Origin: Branchipolynoe longqiensis
Taxonomy: Eukaryota; Annelida; Polychaeta; Phyllodocida; Polynoidae
Assembly (NCBI GenBank): GCA_030323885.1
Contig: CM059196.1
Location: 36,124,481 to 36,188,480 of the forward strand
Length of the DNA stretch: 64,000 bases
Reading direction: 5' to 3'
Position numbers and translations under genes: made by a program. Shown one piece after another: positions 42,741 through 53,762 of the stretch. Below the pieces are notes generated by a model. That model did not search any database, was not told the origin of the DNA, and saw only the letters and a program-made list of their open reading frames with translations. The first letter of the stretch is position 1, and each line of letters opens with the position of its first letter.

Positions 42741-43240
42741 NNNNNNNNNNNNNNNNNNNNNNNNNNNNNNNNNNNNNNNNNNNNNNNNNNNNNNNNNNNN
42801 NNNNNNNNNNNNNNNNNNNNNNNNNNNNNNNNNNNNNNNNNNNNNNNNNNNNNNNNNNNNNNNNNNNNNNNNNNNNNNNNNNNNNNNNNNNNNNNNNNNN
42901 NNNNNNNNNNNNNNNNNNNNNNNNNNNNNNNNNNNNNNNNNNNNNNNNNNNNNNNNNNNNNNNNNNNNNNNNNNNNNNNNNNNNNNNNNNNNNNNNNNNN
43001 NNNNNNNNNNNNNNNNNNNNNNNNNNNNNNNNNNNNNNNNNNNNNNNNNNNNNNNNNNNNNNNNNNNNNNNNNNNNNNNNNNNNNNNNNNNNNNNNNNNN
43101 NNNNNNNNNNNNNNNNNNNNNNNNNNNNNNNNNNNNNNNNNNNNNNNNNNNNNNNNNNNNNNNNNNNNNNNNNNNNNNNNNNNNNNNNNNNNNNNNNNNN
43201 NNNNNNNNNNNNNNNNNNNNNNNNNNNNNNNNNNNNNNNN
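42741..43240. other. Assembly gap (500 N)
   Basis: Exactly 500 N, the usual placeholder for a gap of unknown size. ORFs drawn across it are meaningless. Confidence 0.99.
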
Positions 43241-43960
43241 ATTATAACTTATTGTCATTTATTTCATGCAAAATCATTGTTACTGTGATCATTGTCATAT
43301 ATAATATGCATAATAATACACTGCGCACTATAAAGCATATTTTGATTTTGAAAGGGTTAAGCTATACTGCGGCAGCCGGAAACAGTCCGTGTGTGACGCA
43401 CAATATAATGATAACCACATGTGCCGGAATTGAGCCCGGGAAAAAAAAAATTGACCCATAAATCACAGTCGCCTAAGCAGGATACCAATCTAAAACTCGC
43501 CTTCAAGTAACATGACCCCGTGGAGTGTTAGTCACGCTTGTAGCCTGCTGCGAGATGTGGATTGAAGGCACGCGCACAAACACTTAAATTGTTACTGTGG
43601 TTTACCTCAATACTCTGGTTAACCGCTGTGGTTACTCACTATGTCTAACTACCCTGTTTTAAAATAAAACTATAAATTGTGATAACTACCACAGCATGGT
43701 ATATAAATATCATTGGTAAAATGTACCTAATAAATGATGATTACTAAGTAATTGCAAATTATCTTAAGTATTCTTTCTTTACAAAATATATACTTATAAT
43801 CAATGACAATTGCATTAAATCTATCTATTGTCGCAACAATTCCAAATCCGTAGAGTAAAGTTAAAAAATTACCATTTGAATCGACCATTTTCTTGGCTAT
43901 ACACAATGGTCGACTATGAATGATAACATTGCGTTTATCCTGATGTGGTTGTAACTTTTA
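43241..43960. other. AT-rich unannotated stretch
   Basis: AT-rich, no ORF or repeat recognised. Confidence 0.4.
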
Positions 43961-43962
43961 TA

Positions 43963-45010
43963 CTTAACCCGAAACTCCGGGGCTATATAGCATGCGCAGG
44001 CACAGATGCCGGCACACGGTCAAGCCTCGTGCGCCGGCGTCTGCGCGCGGGCAAATTCCTAACAAGCTTTTTTTTGTAATACCATACTCACATCCATTCG
44101 AAGTGCACTTGGTGAAACTTTTTTTGAAAACTAAAATATAACATAGTGACACACTTCTATACTGATAGCTGGTGGAATTCTTAAGAACTAAAAAATATAA
44201 CGCCAGTGAAATCCCCGCCAAAATTAAAAAATCCAAACCCTCAACGACCATTCGCTAAAACCAAAATGGAATGATTCTGTTTACAAATCACACCAAACCC
44301 CCCTCGAAAGCACGTGGCATTCGGCTTAAATCGCCCGCCAAAATTCAAAATTCAAAATTCACAAAACGCACGTGGTCGATGTTTATAAAACCACTGCTAA
44401 AACCACCGAAACACGAGGCAATGTTTACAAAATGGCAGCCTTTGTTTATAAAACCCCTACCAACCCCCCAAAAGCACGTGCCAATGTTTACATTACCCCC
44501 CACCAACCCCCCAAAAGCATGTGCCAATGTTTACAAAATTTGACAAAATGGCCACCAACACGCGTTCGTATCTGTCAATCATCACGTTCGTATCTGTCAA
44601 TCATCCGAATACTCAACGCTCATTGGCTGAAACCAACTGTCAATCAAAATAGGCCACGCCCCCTTTTGTGGGGGTGCACACACGCACACACCGTTTGGCG
44701 AGATTTTCTGCAAAAAGGCCTTATAGTGCGCTAAACTCGGGGTACCACTGCCACAGGTGCAAGCATTAAGTCCAGAATGGCACTCGTGCATAAATTATCT
44801 AGGTCACCCCCCACATACAAACACTTGACCTAATTTCTTCGATCCTTATTTGGGCATAGGTGTGACCTAGATACATAATTAGCATAACTTAACCAAATGC
44901 TGCCTTCCTATTGGCTGAGAGAAAACACCCTCCCACCCGACAACACACCCAGGAAGGTCACGTGACCAGAATACTCAACGCTGATTGGCTAGATTTTTCT
45001 GAAATCCCTC
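43963..45010. promoter_or_regulatory. Candidate host regulatory region
   Basis: Non-repetitive and motif-rich. CpG-rich GCATGCGCAGGC at about 43990; six TGTTTAY forkhead-like sites at 44279-44534 with E-boxes; duplicated CGTTCGTATCTGTCAATC at 44562-44603; CCAAT-type ATTGGCT; a CCACGCCCCC GC box at about 44655-44664. GGTCACGTGACC at 44956-44967 is a perfect palindrome. GAATACTCAACGCT-ATTGGCT occurs twice (about 44608 and 44970). No exon found. Confidence 0.4.
44801..44878. promoter_or_regulatory. Nuclear-receptor-like half sites
   Basis: CTAGGTCACCCC at about 44799, TTGACCTAAT at about 44825 and GTGACCTAGAT at about 44870. The outer two form an inverted pair (CTAGGTCAC / GTGACCTAG). Confidence 0.35.
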
Positions 45011-45114
45011 CACATAGGGTTTAGTACTTTAAATATGACCTGGACTATTACTACTCTTGTTTGTTTGTTTTTTATTCTTTTAGCTCCCCTTGCGTTGGCC
45101 TTCTACTAGTTCGT

Positions 45115-45132
45115 AATGCACCCCCCCCCCCC
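45115..45132. repeat. Poly-C run
   Basis: About 14 C following TAATGCA; no other feature. Confidence 0.8.
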
Positions 45133-45339
45133 ACCTCACTACTTGCTTTCCTTACATAACAATCATTAAATGTCATGAAATTATCTCAAAATTAAAAACA
45201 GCACATATTTTAGAGACGAGTCGTTGACCCCATCAGTAAGTTCAATTTGCGTCTGACCTAAAAAGTGATATGAGTAATTGTGTTCCTTTGTGTGTTTTGT
45301 GCATGTAATAGTTTTTTTTCTTAAAGACACCAGTGACAC

Positions 45340-45450
45340 TTAAAGTTGCATACTCTGATGCTTTTGAGTTTCCATCATTTTCTGAGATATATATGTTTGG
45401 GTGATCGCTATAATCTAGTTTACTTTAGTTTGATGTCACTTTGATGTCAT
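45340..45450. mobile_element. TTAA-MITE fragment
   Basis: TTAAAGTTGCATACTCTGAT then GAGATATATATGTTTGGGTG resemble the left end of 39213-39635. Right end absent. Confidence 0.6.
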
Positions 45451-45690
45451 CTATCTGTCCTACATATGTGTGTCTATCCTACATATGTGTATATAGCCTA
45501 CACATGTGTATCTATCTATCCTACATATGTGTATTTATCCTACATATGTGTATCTATCTGTGCTACATGTGTGTGTCTATCCTACATATGTATATACATC
45601 CTACATATGTGTATCTATCTATCCCACATATGTGTGTCTATCCTACATATATGTGTATATCGTACATATGTGTATGTATGTACCATACAC
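45450..45690. repeat. CATATG minisatellite, array 1
   Basis: ATCCTACATATGTGTATCTA-type units of about 19-23 bp. Dense in the CATATG palindrome. Confidence 0.9.
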
Positions 45691-46250
45691 ATATGTATCT
45701 GGGTCATTCTTTAAAACTGGGCACAAAAGTCTGACATGGAAATCAAAAGTGAAAACCTTCCAAATAATAGCAAAAAACCTCCCAAATAATAGCCTAATCC
45801 AATGTCCTATGAAGGTTTACATGTTGTGCTTATGTCAGAGTTGACAAAAATGAATTTCACTTTTTGAATTAGATCTTATACAAATTGAGCAATACATCAA
45901 TATCAGTTGTGTAACATGAAAATCAAAGACATCCAGAACCTCATTTTAATGTATACAACATAGTCAAACAAGATTTTATTGATTACTCTTAAGCAGACAA
46001 GGTTATGACTTACAAGAAAAAAATGAAAAATAAGTTGAAAAAAAGTTTGGTTACATGCATAGTGTAAATCTGTAAATTTTCACTTTTTCACATTAGCACA
46101 AAATCATATAAGTAAACTTTCAATTTCTTTCTTGGGATAACTTCAATAAATGTACTATTGGGAACATATTTAATACACAGTGGATACATTAATTATTTGA
46201 CTTGCAATCATTGAAAGAAAGCCTATAGTTAAGACTAAATCCAACAATTT
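45691..46250. other. Unannotated stretch between two CATATG arrays
   Basis: AT-rich; short duplication CCAAATAATAGC at about 45758 and 45782. No gene recognised. Confidence 0.4.
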
Positions 46251-46440
46251 ATCCTACATATGTGTATCTATCCTACATATAATTATCTGCCCTACATATA
46301 TGTATATATCCTACATATATATATATATATATCCTATATATGTGTACCTATCTATCCTAAATATGTGTATATATCTATCCTACATATGTGTATCTATTCT
46401 ACATATACCTATCTATCCGACACATATAGTACATGTACCA
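46251..46440. repeat. CATATG minisatellite, array 2
   Basis: Same unit type as array 1, AT-richer. Confidence 0.88.
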
Positions 46441-46580
46441 GCAACCTCTCATTTAGTCTCAAATAGAAACGCCCCACTCTTTTCTTTAACTGAACAGTCA
46501 CAAAAATAGCTGGCATCCGCGTCAACTTTGACCTACTTTAAAAAATAGCGTTGAGGATATCCTCCGCCAGGGTATTCGCG

Positions 46581-46597
46581 CGACGCCCTCTGGTGGG
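46581..46597 (-). promoter_or_regulatory. CTCF-like site
   Basis: On minus CCCACCAGAGGGCGTCG, close to the CCASYAGRKGGCRS CTCF core. Lies in a short CpG-rich, non-repetitive segment (46540-46690). Confidence 0.45.
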
Positions 46598-47212
46598 ACG
46601 CCGGTGAATCACTTGTTGCGGTAGGAGCCTATTATTGTACTTTACAACGACAGGGTCGGTGGGAGAGACGGCGGGGGTGGAGGAAAGTCTACACGCGCCT
46701 GTTAAACTGTTGGATTTAGTCTTAACTACAGGTAGGTGGTGTCCCTGCTAAACATTCTTAGAATGATATCTGTAAATGTCGTCTGCATGAAGGAAGTTTA
46801 CCCAGATGTAATGATGGGCAGGCGGGGAGTAGGGAGAATAGGGAGAGGAATGGAGGTGAGGGGGGGGGGGGGGGGTTGTCAGTAGAAAATAGTGGTCCGC
46901 CTACTTCTACGCATGCGAATGCGTGTTCGGTTAGTCCTGCAACTTGGATTTCAACGTACAGTAGTTTATACTTAGAACACGACATTTGGACGATGTCTTA
47001 TAATTTAAATTTCACTCAAACTGTCTTCTGGTAAGTCTAGTTGTTGGTAGTCTTTTAGCGTACAGATTACCTTACACACGTTACAGATCCTCTTCTGGCT
47101 ATTCTAGGTCCTATTGGGGTCTCTCTGTCAAGTTTAATGCCAGCTCGTTTTGGCAAAAACCCGGGTAAGGATGGCGATATAGGTATAGGTGTGCGTCGAC
47201 AGGCTATATATT

Positions 47213-47450
47213 GGGTGGTTGTTAGAGTTTTACGTTCTGGCAACATTTAAGGTCATATCAGGACGGGTATCGACTTGTGACTGCACACTCGTGGTGACTT
47301 TATAGTGCTGCCCCACTGGGAAATCAGGCCGTCTGCCGACCCGATGACCCAATGTCCCACTCAGTAACATTATCCTGGCACTGAGCTAACAAGTCCTTGT
47401 CCTATCCTGTGCCGGACCATGTTCGCTGACAAAGTAACTAGTATTTGTAA
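47213..47450 (-). mobile_element. SINE-1, head missing
   Basis: GGTTGTTAGAGTTTTACGTT, CATTTAAGGTCATATCAGGA and AACATTATCCTGGCACTGAG. Confidence 0.8.
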
Positions 47451-47565
47451 GTCACATCCCATTTTGAGCGTGGTACTTTTCTAGAAGTTTATACAGGATT
47501 ACGGATGTGGTTTTGAATGTCAGGTCAGTGACGAACCATATATATATATGAGTCAGCCTCACTTT

Positions 47566-47656
47566 CAGGATATTCTAACTCTCTAAACCGACCACCTCCC
47601 CAAATGGACCACTTAAAGTCGGTCCCATAGTCAGTCGATTTAGAGAGGTTTTACTG
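47566..47656. mobile_element. pogo-like MITE, right half
   Basis: TCTCTAAACCGACCACCTCC ... GTCGATTTAGAGAGGTTTTACTG, then TA. Confidence 0.8.
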
Positions 47657-47726
47657 TACATATATATATATATATATTTTTATATGTAAGATATATATGA
47701 TATGTGTGTGTACATACATATATATA

Positions 47727-47876
47727 CAGTAAAACCTCTCTATACCGACCCGTCCACAGATCGACGACTCCCCTATATCGATTGCTTTATTTGGGTCCCA
47801 CCAATAGCACTTTAAGGATTTTCTAACTCTCTAAACCGACCACCTCCCTAAATGTCGATTTAGAGAGGTTTTACAG
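47727..47876. mobile_element. pogo-like MITE, internally deleted
   Basis: Both ends present (CAGTAAAACCTCTCTATACC and GAGAGGTTTTACAG), with TA flanks; about 30 bp shorter than the 178-bp form. Confidence 0.82.
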
Positions 47877-47933
47877 TACATATATATTTATATATATAGG
47901 ATATATGTGATATGTGTGTGTACATAGATACAT

Positions 47934-47972
<39 letters not shown>

Positions 47973-47975
<3 letters not shown>

Positions 47976-48066
47976 TAAAACCTCTATACACCGACGCCTC
48001 CGCAGATCGACCACTCCCCTATATTGATCTCTTTATTTGGGTCCCAACAATACCACTTTAAAGATA
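47973..48066. mobile_element. pogo-like MITE, left half
   Basis: CAGTAAAACCTCTATACACC to CAACAATACCACTTTAAAG, then cut by the LINE sequence. Confidence 0.8.
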
Positions 48067-49938
48067 TAGGCAGAGGATTACAGCAACACATTAGTTAATT
48101 AACCAGACTTGGAGAAAACAGCTCGATAATAGACCTAATTATAACAAACTCAAATCATGCCCACACCTCAGGAACTGGGAACTGGGGCATTAGTGACCAT
48201 GAACTGATATATATCGCTAGAAAGAAAATAAAACCCCAAAAACCTAACTACTCTCCGTATGGGAAGATCATACAAAAACTACACGAAGAAAACGCTAGCA
48301 GCGCACCTGGAAAAAACTGTTAAATTACCACTCCCAACTGACATAGATGTAAATGACCAATGGAACACTATCATTGGGGAAGTGCGAAATCATCTCCACA
48401 CTACCTGCCCACTAAAAAAACCTAAAATCAAAAACAACCAGGACCCATGGGTAACCCCAGAATTAATCAACACAATTATGAACAAATATAAAGCAGGTTA
48501 ATTAGCTAAAGAAAGCGGATGGCTACAACACATAGAAGAATACCATAAAGCAAGAAACCAGAGCCAGAAATCAGTGGGGAAAGCCAAAAGAAAATTAATT
48601 TTCAAACAAGACCAACAATGGGGAAAAACACACATCAATTCTGAATAAAGATACTAATTCCAAACAACAAAAATAAAGACTCGGTTACCTTATACAACAA
48701 TGAGGGAATTGAATTCAGCAACAGTAATACAGCAAATATAATGAACAAACATTTTTCTACCATAGGACATAAACTATCCAACAAATTTAATTCTAACTGG
48801 GCCACAAAAGCACCACGACTGAACGTAGTCATAGGGGACTGCGAAACCACAATAAAAGAAATAAGTGATCTCATAAAAACAATTGATTGCAAAAAGCCCT
48901 CAGGCATTGAAAATACCTCAAGTATAGCACTGAAGGCTGCATTCGGATGCATCCCAGAGGTCTTATGTAGCCTATTCAACACATCAATCAGAAAAGGTAC
49001 CTATGTAAACTGCTAGAAGCTAGCCAAAGTAACCCTGCTCCACAAATGAGGGGATAAACAAGACCTGGGCAACTATAGACCCATCTCTATACTCCCACTG
49101 CCTGGGAAGCTAATGGAGAAAGTAATGTATATACATATTATGGACCACCTGATCGAGCACAGAATACTAAACAGTAAGTATGGCGGATTCAGAAAAAAAC
49201 ACTTGACAATTAAAACAATTGCTAACTTAATAAACAATATCTCTAACAGTATCAATAAAAATAAGCTGGTGGGTGCAGCATTCAGAGATTTTAGCAAAGC
49301 CTTCGACACAGTGGACCACACTATCCTAATTAGCTAACTATCCCAAATGGGAATAATGGGGGTAACTGGAAAATGGCTAGCAAGCTACCTAAAAATCGAA
49401 AGCAATGCACTGCAGTAAATGGAGCCATATCAAACGAGGAAAGAATAAGCTGTGGGGTGCCACAAGGGTCAGTTCTGGGACCACTTCTCTTCCTCATATA
49501 TATAAATGATCTAAACAACTGGCTAGACATTAAAAACGTCCAACTATATGGAGATGAAACTGTGGTGTATACTGCAGGTGAATCATCTGAAGAAATAAAA
49601 ACAAAACTAAATCAAACACTAATGAAACTAACAGAGTGGTGCCATCTAAATAAGATAACTATAAATAGCAATAAATCAAAGATGGTACTATTTGGTACCA
49701 GATTAACCAGTAACAATAAAATAAAGTGTCTCCTGGGAAACAGCGAACTAGAGCAGGTAGACAGCTACCAATATCTGGGAGTGGACCTCGACAGGCACCT
49801 AAATTATGACCTTTGCATAACAAACACTATCAAAGAAGCAAACCACAAAATATGGCTACTGGCAAAACTGAGCTACTACATGACTGAGAACATGGCAATT
49901 AAAATATATAAAGGCATGATCCTCCCCTACTATATATA
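48067..49938 (+). pseudogene. LINE (CR1/jockey-group) with endonuclease end and RT, inactivated
   Basis: A decayed LINE ORF2. The endonuclease end appears as LIITNSNHAHTSGTGNWGIS then DHELIY, i.e. the SDH motif of APE-type endonucleases. A linker (NQDPWVTPELI) has stops at 48499 and 48645. The RT follows: NYRPISILPLPGKLMEKV, motif A RDFSKAFDTVDH, motif B CGVPQGSVLGPLLF, then motif C reads LYGDE where active LINEs have YADD. At least two frame changes and several stops break it. It ends at ILPYY in TA-rich DNA before a pogo-like MITE, so the C-terminus and 3' UTR are missing. A close relative with an intact box lies at 51913-52983. Confidence 0.85.
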
Positions 49939-49958
49939 TACAAATATATATATAAATA

Positions 49959-50136
49959 CAGTAAAACCTCTCTAAGTCGACCGACCATGGGACTGACTTT
50001 AAGTAGTCCATTTAGAGAGGTGGGAGCTTTAATGATTTAGAATATCCTTACAATGCTATTTTTGGGACCCAAATAAAGCGATCGACATAGGGGAGTGGTC
50101 GATCTGTAGAGCGGTCGATATAGAGAGGTTTTACTG
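49959..50136. mobile_element. pogo-like MITE
   Basis: 178 bp from CAGTAAAACCTCTCTAAGTC to GAGAGGTTTTACTG. TA at the left; the right flank reads GA. Confidence 0.83.
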
Positions 50137-50369
50137 GAGTATAATATATTATACATATATAAATGGCGGAATTGACATGTTCCTAATAATAATTAATATG
50201 AGCTGGGTCTCGAGATTTGTTATTTCTATATTGTCCAATCGTTGGCCGGTGCCTGCGAGCCCGGAACTGCCCGATAATGGCGCCAAATGGTGGGTCCGAC
50301 CACCGGATGGCCATATTCAGTTAGTGTTGGCCCAGATTTCAAATATATATACATACACATATAGATATA

Positions 50370-50536
50370 CAGTAAAACCTCCTTAACTGACCACCTCCAC
50401 TCCCCTACACCGATCGCTTTATTTGGGTCCCAACAATACCATTGTAACCATATTCTAACTCCCTAAATCGACTACCTCCCTAAATCGACCACTTAAAGTC
50501 GATCCCAAGGTTGGTCGATTTAGAGAGGTTTTACTG
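50370..50536. mobile_element. pogo-like MITE
   Basis: CAGTAAAACCTCCTTAACTG to GAGAGGTTTTACTG between TAs; small deletions. Confidence 0.83.
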
Positions 50537-50838
50537 TATTCATATATATATATATACATATGTTTGCATACATATATATATACATATATATACATATCCA
50601 TACATATATGTACATATATATATATAAGTATATATATATGCATGTGTATGTATATATATATATGTACATATATGTATATATGTGCAGATATATGCATATA
50701 TCTGTATATAATGCATATATATACATGTATATATGCATATATATATGTGTATATATATATGTGCACATATATGCATATATCTGTATATATGTATATATAT
50801 ATATAAATGCATATATATGCATATGTGCATATATACAT
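50537..50838. repeat. ATATAC/GCATAT low-complexity DNA
   Basis: TATATATGCATATATCTGTA-type repeats. Tyr/Ile frames on both strands are artefacts. Confidence 0.9.
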
Positions 50839-50839
50839 A

Positions 50840-51043
50840 CAGTAAACCTCTCTAACCAACCACCTCCACAGATCGACCACTCCCATATATCGATCGCTTT
50901 GTTTTGGTCCCAACAATACCATTGTAACCATATTCTAACTCCCTAAACCGACCACCTCCTTAAATGCCGTCCTGATATGACCTTAGATGTTGCTAGGACG
51001 TAAAACAACAACAAACCAAACAAACCTTAAATGGACCACTTAA
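50840..51043. mobile_element. pogo-like MITE interrupted by a SINE-1 tail
   Basis: CAGTAAACCTCTCTAACCAA to AACTCCCTAAACCGACC, then the SINE tail insertion, then CCTTAAATGGACCACTTAA; the far end is lost. Confidence 0.82.
50967..51024 (+). mobile_element. SINE-1 tail, 5'-truncated insertion with 9-bp duplication
   Basis: 58 bp from CCGTCCTGATATGACC to ACAACAACAAACCAAACAAA, flanked by CCTTAAATG at 50958-50966 and 51025-51033. Confidence 0.9.
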
Positions 51044-51120
51044 TTATCTTGACATTATATATATATATGCATATATGCATGTGTGCATTTGGATAGTGAT
51101 ATTCCTATTATCGCATCTAA

Positions 51121-51800
51121 TAGACCCCTTTCAATGTTTATAAACATTGTGTATGCGTGCACAGCTTGGCTGCAGAACGTAGGCACACTGCCATTGAGTT
51201 TGCCGGTACACGCAGTTCAAAACCTTTATTTTATTGAAAATTCATAGAAATGCAGAACCCTAACCTTTTAAATTTAATATAATGTATTCGGTGAATATGT
51301 TTTCTATATGTGTTCCAATCGGGTTGCTTCTAGGTGGTATATTTTTAGAGATATTTCACTTTTTCTGTATTAAGATTGCTCACGACGATTGACAATGCAT
51401 TGAGTTTGTCGATACGTGCAGTGCAAAACGTTAGTTTTATTCAGAATTAATAGCAATGCAGAAGCCTAACCTCATAAAGTTAATCTAATCTATTCATTGA
51501 ATATGTTTTCTATATGTGTTCCAAGCGGGTTGCTTCTAGGTGGTGTGGTTTTAGAGATATTTCACTTTTTCTGTATGAAGATAATTCAAGATTGCTCACG
51601 GCCATTGACAATGCATTGAGTTTGCCGGTACGCGCAGTGCAAAACGTTTATTTTATTCAAAATTAATAGAAATGCAAAACCCTAACCGTATAAATTTAAT
51701 ATAATCTATTCATTGAATATGTTTTCTATATGTGTTCCAAGCAGTTTGTTTCTAGGTGTTATGGTTTTAGAGATATTTCACTTTTTCTGTATGAAGATTG
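51121..51800 (+). repeat. Left arm: ~210-bp tandem units
   Basis: Units share ATTGAGTTTGCCGGTACRCG, AATTAATAGAAATGCA, GTTTTCTATATGTGTTCCAA and TTTTAGAGATATTTCACTTT. Starts at 51193, 51399 and about 51615 give 206-216 bp. Confidence 0.87.
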
Positions 51801-51912
51801 CTCATAGCCATTGAATTTGCAGTGTGAAAGTGTGTCATCCTGCAGCCAAACACCACACGCACTGACCTAAATACCCATGCTGACGTTATTTAAATATCTC
51901 TAAAACCACAAC

Positions 51913-52983
51913 TTCATTGACTTCAGCAAAGCATTCCATACAGTAGACCATAACATACTACTGGAAAAACTAGAATCCATGGGCATAAAATCAAACACTA
52001 TGGACTGGATAAAATGCTACCTGAAAGACAGGCAACAGAGAACAAAAATAAACAATACACTATCAGACAACCAACCTGTCACATGTGGTGTACCCCAAGG
52101 GTCAGTGCTAGGGCCACTGCTCTTTATAATCTACATAAACGATCTTGAAAAATGGTTACAAACCGAATGCCTCCAACTATATGCAGATGACACAGTCATA
52201 TATGCAAACGGCACCACAGAAGAGGAGGTAATAACTAAACTAAACAAGCTCCTACTAAAACTGGATGAGTGGTGTGAGTCCAACAAAATAACCATCAACA
52301 CAAGCAAGTCAAAAACAGTTCTCTTCTCGCATAAACAAATGCCAGAAAGAAAACTACACTGTAAGCTAGGAAGCCAAACACTAGAAAATGTAGACCATTA
52401 CAAATACCTAGGCCTTGAGTTGGACAGCCAACTAAACTACAACCTATGTATAAACAAAATTGTCCAAAAGGTAAACCACAAACTGTGGCTATTTGCAAAG
52501 CTAAGAGACTACATGACACAAGAAATGTCAATAAAAATCTTCAAGGGCATGGTGCTACCCTATTTTGACTATGGAGATGTAAACTACATGGGTGCAAAGA
52601 AAGAACTTCTAAAAAAACTGCAAACACTACAGAACAGAGCCCTGAAAATCTGCCTCAGAGTAGACAAGCTGCACCCCACCTATGACATACACAAAAGAAC
52701 CAAAGTAAAATTGCTAGAAAATAGGAGAATAATTCATCTGAAAACATTAGCATACAGCTATAGTCAAGACAATAAACTCCTAACAAAACCACAAAGGGCA
52801 ACTAGAGCAAATAATGCGCCACTACTAAAGCAGACCAGAAGCCAAATAAAAGCTCACGAGAGAAGCACGCTAGAAATGGCTGCCAAGGTGTGGAATGCCC
52901 AAACAGTAAAGGAACGACAAATTCCTGACCTAAAAACATACAAAAAATATCTGTGCAAAATAAGGCTAGGAACCCCCAACTAA
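51913..52983 (+). pseudogene. LINE reverse transcriptase C-terminal half, open frame, 5' truncated
   Basis: 356 codons with no internal stop. It begins mid-domain with FIDFSKAFHTVDHNILL (motif A; the catalytic Asp of IDF is kept, but the usual AFD reads AFH). Motif B is CGVPQGSVLGPLLF and motif C QLYADDTVIYA, with both Asp present. The thumb and C-terminal landmarks follow: VDHYKYLGLELD, QNRALKICLR, MAAKVWNAQTV and KTYKKYLCKIR before the TAA. The endonuclease and RT N-terminus are missing. It is inserted in the right arm of the foldback element. The best-preserved LINE coding sequence here, with two 3'-end relatives (11712-12027, 61541-62124). Confidence 0.9.
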
Positions 52984-53394
52984 GCTGCACCGCAAAGGGG
53001 CAGGTGATACATGTCACGGCCCACCAGCGAGACGCCCAATGGAAGGTAACCATACCAAAAGCACCCAGATAACACACCTCACAGCTGCGTACAAGCCTAT
53101 GATATGTAAATAGGAGTAGGCTAGTCTAGAAATAAGAGTAGAAAAAATAAAGCACATATATGCCAAGAAAATCCAAAAAAATTAACATAGACTACTAACC
53201 AGACCAACCAACTATCTATCTGCTACTGAAATACAGGCAATCAAATACCTTATCAGCAGCTACTGTGTGATAAGACAACACCAACACTACAGCTGGCCAG
53301 CATTGAAAACAAGCCTGAATACCCAGGCTTATATGCTATGGACAGTATAAATACAGCCTCAATAAAAGAAAAAAACTAAAACACCAAAAAAAAA
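52984..53394 (+). mobile_element. 3' UTR of the LINE
   Basis: From the stop to AATAAAAGAAAAAAACTAAA. Includes the inverted pair AAGCCTGAATACCCAGGCTT (about 53310-53329), a small stem near the 3' end also kept in the two other copies. Confidence 0.82.
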
Positions 53395-53545
53395 CACCTA
53401 GAAACAAACTGATTGGAATACACATAGAAAACATGTTTACCAAAAAGATTATATTAAACTGATACGGTTATTGTTCTGGATTTCTATTAATTTTGAATAA
53501 AATCGACGTTTTGCACTGCGCGTACCGGCAAACTCAATTCATTGT
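53395..53545 (-). repeat. Right arm, middle segment
   Basis: Reverse-orientation unit from CACCTAGAAACAAACTGATT to CAATTCATTGTC, between the LINE and the DIRS insertion. Confidence 0.83.
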
Positions 53546-53568
53546 CGATGCGCGACAAAGAAGGAAGT
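53545..53568. repeat. DIRS terminal inverted repeat, left
   Basis: Pairs with 58745-58767 with about 4 mismatches in 23. Confidence 0.78.
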
Positions 53569-53762
53569 AAGGCGTGGGTGGAGAAAAGGCACTTTATTGA
53601 GAAATGCCATTATGTAATATGTACAGGATAGTGCAGGTCATGAGTAAATAAGGACAATCAGGATAATGTCAGGTAATGTCAAGATAATGTTATGCAAGGA
53701 GATAAGCAAAATGTACAATGTCAGGATAATAAAGATAAATAAGAGAAGAGCTCAGAGGGAGC

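Larger units (their letters stand above)
46226..46728. repeat. Perfect 21-bp inverted repeat 460 bp apart
   Basis: Arms 46226-46246 and 46708-46728 are exact complements (core AAGACTAAATCCAACA). They enclose CATATG array 2 and a GC-rich segment. Confidence 0.8.

Noticed and set aside
42553..43461. 302-codon ORF across the N run
   Set aside because: The gap is of unknown size and content, so no frame can be carried across it.
52295..53077. Minus-strand ORFs over the LINE
   Set aside because: Antisense shadows; the plus strand has all RT motifs.
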